From Rosa chinensis (lineage: Eukaryota > Streptophyta > Magnoliopsida > Rosales > Rosaceae): a stretch of 64,000 bases of DNA. Of this stretch, positions 54,157-64,000 are shown piece by piece. Numbering within the stretch: position 1 is the stretch's first letter; every line of letters starts with the position of its first letter. The stretch spans positions 74,930,324 to 74,994,323 of the forward strand of contig NC_037092.1 of assembly GCF_002994745.2 (NCBI RefSeq), given 5' to 3'. The translations under genes and the position numbers were made by a program. The notes beneath the pieces are model-generated. The model was not told the DNA's origin. It was given only the letters and a program-made list of their open reading frames with translations, and searched no databases.

Positions 54157-56027
54157 TGATTACACGCATTTCTATGCATGTAATTGTATCTAAAACACTA
54201 GAAATTAGTTAATCCTTAAGTTAATTATAATGTAATTAATCTATTTTTATTTATTTTGTAGTAAATAAGCGGACTTGTGAATTTCGGATGAAATGGTGCG
54301 AAAATGAAGCTAATTAGGATTACCGACGAAAAGACGAAGTTGTCGACACGATCAACCATGGTCAATGCAAGTTTGAGAGCGAAACCCGATTAGCCACTTG
54401 ACAATATATATGGAAATATTCGAGATTGTGGATGAAGAGGAGTAGAAGAAAATTGCAGAAAAGAAATAAAAGGTTGTATTAATTAATCATTAGCTTGATT
54501 AATTAATAAGCACGTTGCCTCCAACCATTAGCATGCAGCACCTTACTTAATTAGACCTTAGTTTAATTAAACCTTACACTTGATTAAGCTTTGGTTTCAA
54601 TTAAGCTTGTCTGCTGCCATCACGTGCCCATTTCTTCCTTCCTTCTTGGCCACTCCCATGATGCCACGTGGCTGTCCTATCTCCCTCCTCACTCTCAGTG
54701 ATTTGCAGCCACAAACCTTAATTAATCCCACCATATATTCTCTCTTCCTCGCACTGACCACGACCTAATTATCCATATATATACATTCACCGAACAGTAG
54801 CCGCAGCTCTCTTCCTCTCTCTCTCCTTCTCCATCACACCACTCCACCATTCCTTCGATTACCCATTATTCTCTCTACCATTACTCACTCTCCTCTCAAC
54901 TATTCTTCATCATCACTCACCCAAAGTTCATCAATTCTTCATAATTCCAGATTTATAGGTACAAGAGAGAGTGTAATTCCAAGATAGTCATGCTCACTCT
55001 CTAGTGTTGTTGTGATTAGTGTTGGTCTCTCTCTTTTCTTTACTCTCTTCTTGCTTTAATTTCTTGTAATTGATGAATTTCTTTGTGGGTATGTTGATGG
55101 ATTGTGAGTAGTTTCTTATTTGGGTCTAGGGCTTGATGCCCTAGCAATTTTTACCATGTAATGACATTAATTTTTGGTGCTTAATGAAAGTGTGTTGTGG
55201 TTTTTGTTTATGACTTTGCGTAATTTTCGATGGGAATTTGTTATAGAAATTAGCCAATTTTATGACTAGTTCTTGCCCTCATCATGAAATTCATTTAATT
55301 AGTGGCTTAATTTTATGAATGAGTATGTTGTCATGAGCAAATTGTTAGTCTCTAAAAATTGACTTAATGCCATTTTACGCATGTTAGGAGCCCTAGTCCG
55401 GTCTTAATGTGTGTGTGATGAGAATGTGAATGCCCTAGCCCGGATTTACATTATTTTTATACTATGAGAATGTGAATGCCCTAGTCCGGATTTGCATTAT
55501 CACTCTAAGGCCCTAGTCCGGCTTAGAGTTAGGGATTGCGCCATTTCCCTTTTGTTGTGTGCCAAAATTGTGTTGTTACGGTAAATGATTGCTAGAGTGG
55601 ATGCCTTAGTACCCAAATTTTGTCCATTGTTTTACAAACCTTTAAATTTCTAGCACTTTACTTTTTTGCAAATTTTAATTTCCTAGTTTTTAATTTCCAA
55701 AACCAAAAATTAATTCCCCCAAATATTTGCTCACATTTTTCATTGTAAGTACCATAAGGCCTTGAGCCTACCAATTTATTTTGGTGAGTTCTTGGCTACT
55801 TTTTGGCTTCGGGAGACCTAAGCCGTGCATGTGTGAGACTTGGTGTCTCACTTAGCCATTTTACAATTTTTCTTTTAGTTTAGCAAGTGACTTTTGTGAC
55901 CCATAAACCATTGGATTTGAGTTAGCTCAAGATCCCCGAGGTATGATATTTCCGGATTTAAATATTTCCCAATTCTTTGATGACCGTGTCCTTGTTGCGC
56001 GTAAGTTGCATTTTAGGCATCAAATCA
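54157..56027 (+). repeat. 5' LTR of the Athila-type element
   Basis: 1871 bp. A TATATATA box at ~54776 followed by CT-rich sequence marks the likely promoter. At 55380-55530 a repeated GCCCTAGTCCGG motif (five copies, two inside a GAGAATGTGAATGCCCTAG repeat) is present. The plus-strand ORF at 54580-54768 is not credible. Confidence 0.85.
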
Positions 56028-56029
56028 AA

Positions 56030-56047
56030 TGGCGCCGTTGCCGGGGA
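56030..56047 (+). promoter_or_regulatory. Athila primer-binding site
   Basis: TGGCGCCGTTGCCGGGGAT, two bases after the LTR; this matches the tRNA-Asp-type site commonly reported for such elements. Confidence 0.8.
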
Positions 56048-56554
56048 TTAGAGTGTAATATCTCTAATCCCTTGGTTTTAGGTTGTTAGGTTACTTGCAT
56101 TATTTTCTTAGTCGTAGTTAATTTTTCTTTTTGTGTGTAGCTTAAAAAAAAAAAAAAAAATAAAAAAAATTGTGATCGTTTGTTTTACTTTGCTTATTTT
56201 TGTTACTTTTTTACTTGTGTGATTTGTTGTTGAGACATTGTGGTTATTTCTATCGAAGTGACGGGCCTTGTATTACTTTGTAGTACATGTAAGACATGAG
56301 CATCGATAGCGATCGTCACTTTGCTTGACTTGTTTGCTAGTTTTTTTATTACATTTTCTAATTAGTCGTTAGTTTCTTGAGTTGTTAGCTTTTCACTTAT
56401 TCTTTGCTTTAATTTATTTTATTTTCTTGTTTAATTGTTGTCTTACCTTATCTCATTACATCCCCCATTCATTGTGAAGCGTGAAATTGGATTCAAGTTG
56501 CTTATTTTGTGAATTCTTGAGTATTTCTTACATGGTCATATTTTTGCGAGGTGC
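56048..56554 (+). other. Athila leader
   Basis: Untranslated leader between primer-binding site and gag; A-run at 56144-56168; otherwise T-rich with no ORF. Confidence 0.7.
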
Positions 56555-58636
56555 ATGAGTGAAACTCCAAAGAGACAAAGAGGTCGTCCAAGAAAGCGAG
56601 CACCTCCTAGACCAAGAGTACATCCAAGAAGCCTTTCACCGAGTCCATTAAGATCACAACCTACAAACACCATGGGGGAGCGAAAGACAATGAGGGAATA
56701 CACTAGTCCCACAATTGTTGATCATCCTTCTTGTATTGTGCTCCCTCCATGCGAGCATCATTTTGAGATCAAGCCAAGTACTTTGAGCATTCTACCCATA
56801 TTCCATGGCATGCCCTCAAATAATCCCTATGATCATATTGCGGAGTTTGAAGAAGTGTGTACTACCGTTCAACTACATGGTCTCAATCCCGATGGTTTAA
56901 AGCTTAGATTGTTCCCTTTCACACTCAAGGACTATGCGAGGAAGTGGTTAAGTAAGTTGCCTCCTAGATCCATACGCACATGGGTTGAGATGCAAGAAAC
57001 TTTCTTGGGAAAATATTTTCCTCCTTCAAGAACTTCCAATGTTAGAGATGAGCTTGTTGCATTCCAACAACTCCCACAAGAAAGTTTTAATGAGTGTTGG
57101 GAGCGATTCAAGGACTTGGAGATGTCATGTCCTCACCATGGGTTAGAGAAGTGGTTCCTTGTGGACAAGTTCTATAGAGGATTGATGCCGGATCAAAGGC
57201 AAAGGGTTGACACTTTTAGTGGTGGAACTATTGCAAGTAAACTCCCGGATGCCGCTTGGGACACATACGAGGAGCTTTCTCTCAACTCCCTTCAATGGGA
57301 TGATCTTGATATAAGGAGACGGCAAGTGCATAACAAGGAGAGTATACCTAACCGAGGTGGTATTTATGAGGTTCAAGGGACATCAACCGGGCCTTCTATG
57401 CATGAATTCAAAAGGTTAGAAGGCAAGATTGACCAATTTCTAAATCAAGTTAACCGGAACCCTCCTCAAGCACAAGTCAAGATGGCGACTTCTACACCAT
57501 GTTTGCTTTGTGAGAGCCTAGCACATTCCACTCAAGAGTGCCATTTATCTTCTCAATATCCAGAATTTATGGAGGAGCATGTTAACCAAGTGGGTAGTTT
57601 TGTGCCAAGGAACCCAAGAAATGATCCATACTCCAACACTTATAACCCCGGTTGGAGAAATCACCCCAATTTTTCTTGGAAAGATCAAGGTGGAGTTTCT
57701 AATATGCACCAAGGAGGAAAGCAAGGCTTTGGAGGCAACCAAGGCCAAGGATCATCCAATTGCATGCCCCATGGCAATGTGCACCAAGGAAACACTCATT
57801 TTATGCCTATTTCTTCACAAGGGCAGCAAGCATATATGCCTCATTCTCATGGTCAAGCCACTTTTTCACAAGGATTCCAAGCTCCAAATGTCTTTCCCGG
57901 GTTTACACAAGGTATTGGCTATAGTGGTAGCAAGCTTCAAGGTAATTCTAGCTCATTTCAAGGTCCAAATCAAGGCGAGAGCTACAATTCCCCACCTATT
58001 CTTCAAGGCATGCCGATTCAAGCTCCAAGTGAACCAAAGAAGCCTAATTTTGAAGAATTGATGGGTGAGTTCCTCAAGGTTCAAACTTCTACCAATGTGG
58101 AGACCAAGCAAAACATCTCTTCACTAGCTCAAGGGTATCAAAGTCTACAACAAAGCATGACTAAATTAGAGATACAAATGGGCCAAATAGCCACCAATTT
58201 GAGTGAGAGACCAATAGGAGCTCTTCCTTCCACAACGGAGAAGAACCCGAAGCATGTAGCCAAGGCTATTACTACTCTTAGAAGCGGGAGGACATACGAC
58301 AATAAGGTATATTTACCTTCATCTTCTCAATCCCCTTTGCATGTGAATGCCCCATTTAATGCTCCCTCTCCTACTATATCACCTTCTCTTGGTAATTGTG
58401 TTTCCCCTTCCACACATGTTCCCAACTCTACCTCTCTACATTCTAATGATGATTATGTGTTGGTTGAGGAATATGATAGTGATAATCGTGATATGCATGA
58501 TGGTGCCACGAGGGAAGAAAATGTACCTCGTGGCAATTTGAATAATGATTATTTGCATGCTTTTAATTCAAAGGAGGATGGGAACCGGGGGAAGAAAATG
58601 TACCCCCGGGAATTGGAGTGGGTGATGTGGCTTTGA
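56555..58636 (+). CDS. Athila-type gag polyprotein
   Basis: Structural capsid/nucleocapsid protein that packages element RNA; 693 residues, uninterrupted. Basic N-terminus ([16 protein letters not shown], ~5-20), a retrotransposon gag domain at ~70-240 ([55 protein letters not shown]), a CCHC zinc knuckle at 316-329 ([14 protein letters not shown]), a Gly/Gln/His-rich linker (350-480), then a region with [19 protein letters not shown] and LRSGR near 540-580. It overlaps pol by 19 bp in a different frame, which lies one base back (-1). Whether pol is reached by frameshifting, or the shift is a mutation, is open. Confidence 0.92.
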   Translation: MSETPKRQRGRPRKRAPPRPRVHPRSLSPSPLRSQPTNTMGERKTMREYTSPTIVDHPSCIVLPPCEHHFEIKPSTLSILPIFHGMPSNNPYDHIAEFEEVCTTVQLHGLNPDGLKLRLFPFTLKDYARKWLSKLPPRSIRTWVEMQETFLGKYFPPSRTSNVRDELVAFQQLPQESFNECWERFKDLEMSCPHHGLEKWFLVDKFYRGLMPDQRQRVDTFSGGTIASKLPDAAWDTYEELSLNSLQWDDLDIRRRQVHNKESIPNRGGIYEVQGTSTGPSMHEFKRLEGKIDQFLNQVNRNPPQAQVKMATSTPCLLCESLAHSTQECHLSSQYPEFMEEHVNQVGSFVPRNPRNDPYSNTYNPGWRNHPNFSWKDQGGVSNMHQGGKQGFGGNQGQGSSNCMPHGNVHQGNTHFMPISSQGQQAYMPHSHGQATFSQGFQAPNVFPGFTQGIGYSGSKLQGNSSSFQGPNQGESYNSPPILQGMPIQAPSEPKKPNFEELMGEFLKVQTSTNVETKQNISSLAQGYQSLQQSMTKLEIQMGQIATNLSERPIGALPSTTEKNPKHVAKAITTLRSGRTYDNKVYLPSSSQSPLHVNAPFNAPSPTISPSLGNCVSPSTHVPNSTSLHSNDDYVLVEEYDSDNRDMHDGATREENVPRGNLNNDYLHAFNSKEDGNRGKKMYPRELEWVMWL

Positions 58637-61600
58637 ATGCAAAAGGAAGAAATAAGGGGGTGGATAAGGTAGCCGGAGGGGAAGAAAATGTACCCTCCGG
58701 AGGAGTTTCTAATGTTGACAAGCCTCACACAAGCCAAGCTTCGGTTTCTCCCACTTTTATTCAAGGCAAGACTACAAATCCTTCTATTGTGCAACCGATG
58801 GTTTCTAGAGATATTGTAGATCCTAAGAATGGGAATTCCATGGCTCTTGATAATTTGGGTGAGGCTATGAAGGCTAGGGACCCCAATGAAGCCATAAGTA
58901 ACCCTAGGGATCCATCAAGTGGTCAAGCATCTACTCAAGCTCAAAAGCCAAGAAAGGGTCCAATTTGTGTGCCTCCTCTAGATATGACGGATTATGAGAT
59001 TCCATTGCCTTATCCTCAAGTGAAGCGGAAGCAAGAGTTAAAGAAGAAGCAAGAAGCACAAACGAAAGAGTTCATTGAGTTGTTCAAGAAAGTCAACATC
59101 AATATCCCTTTGTTGGAAGCCATAAAGCAAGTGCCTTCTTATGCTAAATTTCTAAAGGATGTGTGCACAAACAAAAGAGCATTCAAGGAGCATGAACAAG
59201 TTTGTCTAAGTGAGAGTGTATCAGCTATTCTTCAAGGAAAATTGCCTCCTAAACTTAAAGATCCCGGTAGTTTCACCGTGCCATGCACTATTGGGTCAAG
59301 ATTCTTTGACAAGGCGATGTTGGACTTAGGAGCAAGTATTAATTTGATGCCATATGATATTTATCGAACACTTGGTCTTGATGATCGTAAGCCTTTAAAA
59401 ATTTCATTGAAAATGGCGGATAGGAGTGTTGTCTACCCAAGAGGGATGCTAGAAGATGTGCTTGTGAAGATTGATTCTCTCTATGTGCCGGCAGATTTTG
59501 TTGTTCTTGACATGGCTAAGAGTATTGATGTTGAGGAGGATGAATCTCCTATATTGCTTGGTAGAGCATTTATGGCCACCGCCGATACCAACATTAGTGT
59601 AAAGAAGGGAATCTTGACGATGACCGTTTTTGATACTACTATTGGCTTCCGAATTTTTGATGCCATGAGAAGTCCTCTTCACTTAGGTGAGTGTTTTCGG
59701 GTAGATGTGGTTGATTCCATGGTGGAGAAGGCTTTCATTGAAACAAGTGCCAAGGATTCTTTAGTAACTTCTATTATGCATCATGGAGAAGAGTTCAATG
59801 ACAAAAGTATTGAAGAAGATGATTCCACTATTGAAGTTGCTATGCCCACCTCTTCCTCACACACTCCTATTAGCATGCTTGATCTTCAACCGAAGTTGTT
59901 GCCCTCTATTATTTCTCCTCCTACACTTGAGCTAAAGCCTCTCCCATCTACTCTCAAGTATGCATTTTTGGGACCTAATGACACATTGCCGGTGGTTATC
60001 TCCTCCAAGCTTTGTGACGTTGATGAAGCCAAGTTATTGAAGGTGTTGAAAGAGCACAAAGGAGCTTTGGGGTGGACTATAACGGACATAAAGGGAATAT
60101 GTGCTAGTAAGTGTATGCATCACATTTACATGGAGGAAGGTAGCAAGCCCTCTAGAGATGCTCAAAGAAGACTTAACCCTCCTATGATGGAAGTGGTCAA
60201 GAATGAGGTGACAAAGCTTCTAGATGCCGGTGTGATTTATCCTATTTCGGATTCAAAATGGGTTTCTCCTGTACAAGTCGTTCCTAAGAAAGGTGGAATG
60301 ACGGTGGTGAAGAATGACAAAGGAGAAGATGTTCCTCAAAGGGTGCAAAATGGTTGGAGGGTATGCATAGATTATCGGAAGTTGAATAGTGCTACTAGAA
60401 AGGATCATTTCCCTCTACCTTTCATTGACCACATGTTGGAGAGATTGGCGGGACATTCCTATTTTTGCTTCTTAGATGGCTATAGTGGATATAATCAAAT
60501 TGTGATTGCTCCCGAAGACCAAGAAAAGACGACTTTCACTTGTCCTTTTGGTACCTTTGCTTATAGGCGTATGCCCTTTGGCTTATGTAATGCTCCGGCA
60601 ACCTTCCAAAGATGTATGATGGCTCTATTTCATGATATGACCGAAAAATTCATGGAAATCTTTATGGATGATTTTTCGGTTCATGGTAACACTTTCGATG
60701 ATTGCCTACACCATTTGACCCTAGTCTTGAAGCGTTGTGAAGAAAGCAATTTGGTCTTGAATTGGGAGAAGTGCCATTTCATGGTGGAAGAGGGCATTGT
60801 CTTAGGTCATGTGGTTTCTAAGAGGGGAATTGAGGTGGACAAAGCAAAGATTGAAGTCATTGAAAAGCTACCTCCACCGGTGAACATCAAAGGTATAAGA
60901 AGCTTTTTGGGACATGCCGGCTTTTATCGAAGATTTATTCCAAATTTTTCCAAGATATCCAAGCCTCTATGTGATTTGTTAGCAAAAGATGCTCCTTGGG
61001 ACTTCAATGAAGCTTGTCTCATTGCTTTCAATGAAATCAAGAGACTCTTGACTTGTGCTCCTATTATGTGTGCTCCCGATTGGTCACTCCCATTTGAGTT
61101 GATGTGTGATGCTTCCGATTTTGCCTTAGGGGCGGTGTTGGGACAAAAGCATGGGAGATTGATGCATGCCATCTATTATGCAAGTAGAACCTTGAATGAA
61201 GCTCAAGTGAATTACACAACAACGGAGAAACAACTCTTGGCTATCATATTTGCATTAGAAAAGTTTCGGAGTTATCTCTTGGGTTCTAAAGTGATTGTGC
61301 ACACGGACCACTCGGCATTGAAGTATCTCTTAGCCAAGAAAGACTCCAAGCCAAGACTTATTAGATGGGTTTTGCTTCTACAAGAGTTTGACATAGAGAT
61401 TCATGACAAAGCCGGCAAGGAAAATGTGGTAGCGGACCATTTGTCAAGACTTATTGATGGGGGAGATGATTGTATTATTCCTATTGTTGATTCATTTCCG
61501 GATGAGCAACTCTTTACTGTTACATCAAGGGAGCTTCCATGGTTTGTTCACATTGTCAATTATTGGGCAAGTGGTGGTACATTTATTCCGGAGGATTGGG

Positions 61601-62838
61601 ACTATCAAACCAAGAGGAGATTTAGAAGAGATGCATGTCGGTATGTATGGGATGACCCTATTCTATGGAAAGTTGGTCAAGACGAAGTTTTGAGAAGATG
61701 TGTGCCACAATGGGAAGTTCCTAATATTCTTGAGCATTGTCATTCCCACACTTGTGGTGGACATTTTGGTGGAAAGAAGACCGCTTTCAAGATCCTACAA
61801 GCCGGCTTCTTTTGGCCCACATTATTCAAAGATTCTCATGATTATGCCAAAAAGTGTGACCGATGTCAAAGAGTGGGGAGAATCACCTCTAGAGACCAAA
61901 TGCCTTTGACTAACATCATTGAGGTGGAAATCTTTGACACATGGGGAATAGACTTTATGGGGCCCTTTCCTAATTCAAATGGGTTTGAGTACATTCTTGT
62001 TGCGGTGGATTACGTGTCAAAATGGGTAGAAGCGCAAGCAACTCGGACTAATGATGCTAAGGTAGTTCTTAAATTCCTCCAAGAGCACATCTTTACTAGA
62101 TTTGGCACACCCAAGTTCATCATAAGTGATGGTGGTTCCCATTTTATCAACCGAGCATTTGCTTCACTTTTGAAGAAATATGGGGTTAAACACAAGGTCG
62201 CCACTCCCTACCACCCGCAAACAAGCGGGCAAGTTGAAATTTCCAATAGGGAAGTGAAGGGAATTCTAGAGAAGACGGTGAATAGCTCAAGGAAGGATTG
62301 GAGTACCAAACTTGATGATGCTTTGTGGGCATACCGTACCGCATATAAGACCCCTTTGGGCATGACTCCATTCCGACTTGTTTATGGCAAGGCTTGCCAC
62401 TTACCCGTAGAGCTTGAGCACAAGGCATTTTGGGCAATAAAGCAATTAAATTTTGATCTAGCCAAAGCGGGTGAGAAGCGAAAATTTGATCTCTATGAGT
62501 TGGAGGAAATAAGAAGGGAGGCTTATGATAGTACCAATTTGTTTAAGGAGAGGACAAAGGTAACACATGATAAAAGACTTGTTGAGAAGATCTTTGAGCC
62601 TCATCAAAAGGTGCTCCTATACAATTCTAAGCTTCATCTTTTCCCCGGAAAATTAAGATCTCGTTGGAGTGGACCGTATGAAGTGGTTGAGGTATTCCCA
62701 CATGGAGCTATTGAAGTCAAGAACTTGAGGAATGGGGAAACATTCAAGGTCAATGGGCATCGCCTAAGGCCTTACTTTGACCATACTTATGAGGCTTGTA
62801 AAGAGGTGCAATTCCTTGATGACGCCACTTTGAAGTGA
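58618..62838 (+). CDS. Athila-type pol: protease, RT, RNase H, integrase
   Basis: 1406 codons without a stop; the first is GTG and the open frame begins upstream at 58567, just after a TAA, so translation probably relies on gag. Domains: aspartic protease with DLGAS at ~236-240; RT with [20 protein letters not shown] and catalytic FMDD (Asp684-685); RNase H with [14 protein letters not shown] (Asp831) and TDHSALKYL; integrase zinc finger ([13 protein letters not shown] ... CDRCQ), catalytic core ([34 protein letters not shown]) and C-terminal [20 protein letters not shown]. All key residues seem present, so it may encode active enzymes. DLG instead of D-S/T-G is normal for Athila. Confidence 0.93.
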   Translation: MGDVALNAKGRNKGVDKVAGGEENVPSGGVSNVDKPHTSQASVSPTFIQGKTTNPSIVQPMVSRDIVDPKNGNSMALDNLGEAMKARDPNEAISNPRDPSSGQASTQAQKPRKGPICVPPLDMTDYEIPLPYPQVKRKQELKKKQEAQTKEFIELFKKVNINIPLLEAIKQVPSYAKFLKDVCTNKRAFKEHEQVCLSESVSAILQGKLPPKLKDPGSFTVPCTIGSRFFDKAMLDLGASINLMPYDIYRTLGLDDRKPLKISLKMADRSVVYPRGMLEDVLVKIDSLYVPADFVVLDMAKSIDVEEDESPILLGRAFMATADTNISVKKGILTMTVFDTTIGFRIFDAMRSPLHLGECFRVDVVDSMVEKAFIETSAKDSLVTSIMHHGEEFNDKSIEEDDSTIEVAMPTSSSHTPISMLDLQPKLLPSIISPPTLELKPLPSTLKYAFLGPNDTLPVVISSKLCDVDEAKLLKVLKEHKGALGWTITDIKGICASKCMHHIYMEEGSKPSRDAQRRLNPPMMEVVKNEVTKLLDAGVIYPISDSKWVSPVQVVPKKGGMTVVKNDKGEDVPQRVQNGWRVCIDYRKLNSATRKDHFPLPFIDHMLERLAGHSYFCFLDGYSGYNQIVIAPEDQEKTTFTCPFGTFAYRRMPFGLCNAPATFQRCMMALFHDMTEKFMEIFMDDFSVHGNTFDDCLHHLTLVLKRCEESNLVLNWEKCHFMVEEGIVLGHVVSKRGIEVDKAKIEVIEKLPPPVNIKGIRSFLGHAGFYRRFIPNFSKISKPLCDLLAKDAPWDFNEACLIAFNEIKRLLTCAPIMCAPDWSLPFELMCDASDFALGAVLGQKHGRLMHAIYYASRTLNEAQVNYTTTEKQLLAIIFALEKFRSYLLGSKVIVHTDHSALKYLLAKKDSKPRLIRWVLLLQEFDIEIHDKAGKENVVADHLSRLIDGGDDCIIPIVDSFPDEQLFTVTSRELPWFVHIVNYWASGGTFIPEDWDYQTKRRFRRDACRYVWDDPILWKVGQDEVLRRCVPQWEVPNILEHCHSHTCGGHFGGKKTAFKILQAGFFWPTLFKDSHDYAKKCDRCQRVGRITSRDQMPLTNIIEVEIFDTWGIDFMGPFPNSNGFEYILVAVDYVSKWVEAQATRTNDAKVVLKFLQEHIFTRFGTPKFIISDGGSHFINRAFASLLKKYGVKHKVATPYHPQTSGQVEISNREVKGILEKTVNSSRKDWSTKLDDALWAYRTAYKTPLGMTPFRLVYGKACHLPVELEHKAFWAIKQLNFDLAKAGEKRKFDLYELEEIRREAYDSTNLFKERTKVTHDKRLVEKIFEPHQKVLLYNSKLHLFPGKLRSRWSGPYEVVEVFPHGAIEVKNLRNGETFKVNGHRLRPYFDHTYEACKEVQFLDDATLK

Positions 62839-64000
62839 GAAGCAATATGAGATAGACCGGCTTTGAGGTCTCTAAAAAGAAGCGCTAGTGGGGAGGCAAC
62901 CCCACCAAATTTTGAGAGTTTGATTATCCTTTTTATAGAAGTAGTAGTTGAATAAGGCCTTTTTGGCCATGCTTTTGGAGGTTGGGAGGGTATGGAGATG
63001 GAGTTTGTTTTTGGGAGGAGCTTGCTACTCCTGTTGTGGAGGATTGGAAGCTCCAACGACCACAATCACTTGAAAATAGAAACTTGAACCATTTAAGCAC
63101 CATGGAGCCTAACTTGGAGCATACGCAAAGGAAGTCAAGGCTTATGCCTTGAGGTTGGTGTCTATTGGTCTTCTCCGAAGGTCGTGAGATATGGGATGTC
63201 TACAAAGGGGGTTTTCGCATTTCTTCTCCGCATTTAGATTTTTTTTTCATTTTCATAGTTATCTTTTGTGCCTACGCCCGGACTTCACTCTCATGCCTAA
63301 ATCCGATATGGATTTGGCTTTCGAGCTCACTTTGCAACATTGAGGACAATGTTGGTTTTAAGTGTGGGGGTGAGGGCTCGGGCGCCTATGAAAAAAAAAA
63401 AAATTAGATTAGCTTTTTGTAATTATATTTTAGTGGTTAATGCCTTTTCCAACCCCAATGACGAGACATGGACTTAACTTGTTATGATTGTGGATAGATT
63501 GAGCATGATCTAGGACTTTGAATTTGTTTTGTGATTGAGTGTATATGTGATCTATGCTTGATTATATGTGTGCACATAGCCTATGTTAGGTTCGTTCATC
63601 ATAGTTAGAGAAGCATATAGATTATTCGATTAACTTGCATGCCTTATTTGTGAGATTTTGAGCCTAATATATATAGTGTATGCATCGTTCATTCACTGAT
63701 TCTTTCATGTGTATACAGTTTCATGACATTGCGTATCTAGAACTTGCTTAAGACCTCTCGAGGCTACTTTTAGCTTGCGACAGGATAGAAAGGATTGAGG
63801 CAATTAGGTTAATACCACCATGGCCAAAGGAGCATGTGTCCAAAGATATTTATCACTAGATTGCCACTTTGAGCCGCCTATTTATATATTTAGCCTTTTT
63901 ATTCATTTGCACCACAAATTCCTACCTAGCCTATACACTTTTATCATACCCTTCCATGGTGGTTGGTGAAGCGATTCGAGAGAATGGATTTATGTTTGAG
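62839..64000 (+). other. Athila 3' internal region, no envelope-like ORF seen
   Basis: Starts right after pol. It contains GGGGAGGCAACCCCACC and a purine-rich GTGTGGGGGTGAGGGC block at 63363-63380, both familiar from Athila internal regions, and an A-run at 63390. No credible ORF (a Phe-rich plus-strand frame at 63165-63407 is not supported). The 3' LTR start (TGATTACACGC) does not occur before the window ends. Confidence 0.6.

Larger units (their letters stand above)
54157..64000 (+). mobile_element. Athila-type Ty3/gypsy retrotransposon, 3' end outside window
   Basis: A long LTR (54157-56027, 1871 bp, TGATT...AATCA), a primer-binding site TGGCGCCGTTGCCGGGGAT, then intact gag and pol and a long non-coding 3' stretch. 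LTR length, primer site, DLGAS-type protease and FMDD RT motif are characteristic of Athila. It inserted in the plus-strand Tat integrase; the expected target duplication is CAAAT (54152-54156). Intact ORFs suggest a young copy, though LTR divergence cannot be measured without the right LTR. Confidence 0.9.

Noticed and set aside
54580..54768. 62-codon plus-strand ORF
   Set aside because: Lies in the Athila LTR upstream of the TATA box; no domain.

Overview
The window is nuclear DNA from a flowering plant. The evidence is intron-containing plant genes (F-box/LRR, a small PH-domain protein, a UGT71-type glycosyltransferase, a DYW-class PPR and a fatty acyl-CoA reductase) set among nested plant LTR retrotransposons (copia, Tat-type and Athila-type gypsy) and TIR DNA transposons. 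The glycosyltransferase most resembles UGT71K enzymes known from apple and strawberry, so a Rosaceae eudicot is my best guess. This is an inference from remembered family resemblance and no search was run.

Layout. 1-5.6 kb is gene space: the 5' part of an F-box/LRR gene (minus strand, running off the left edge), the complete one-exon PH1-type gene (plus), and a diverged tandem duplication of about 600 bp downstream of it. 5.69-12.38 kb is a nest: a short TIR element with a degraded 9-bp target duplication was invaded by a degenerate copia element (176-bp LTRs, perfect AGTTG duplication). 13.4-14.9 kb holds an intact UGT. 15.1-24.1 kb holds a hAT-like remnant and a dead PPR-DYW gene whose DYW domain is split by a very young 5.7-kb LTR element that has no coding capacity. 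24.26-26.69 kb is a Mutator-like element with a perfect 9-bp duplication.

27.2-34.7 kb is an intact ten-exon fatty acyl-CoA reductase gene (minus strand). I joined it by eye to a 493-residue product. Its fourth intron carries a 3.4-kb TIR element containing a large foldback. 36.6-64 kb is a retrotransposon pile-up: an old Tat-type gypsy on the minus strand, a truncated related Tat element on the plus strand only 9 bp away, and an Athila-type element with intact gag and pol that interrupts the second Tat element and runs off the right edge.

The cellular genes are unrelated in function and I see no gene cluster. The most interesting material is in the mobile fraction. The non-coding element at 18.3-23.9 kb shares LTR ends, primer-binding site and TATA context with the two Tat elements, suggesting mobilisation in trans. 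An apparently spliced antisense gene lies in the 3' part of the older Tat element. A run of small hairpins with compensatory changes sits in the copia leader. A large inverted repeat sits inside an intron of the reductase gene. I found no convincing new cellular system, no RNA genes and no CRISPR array.
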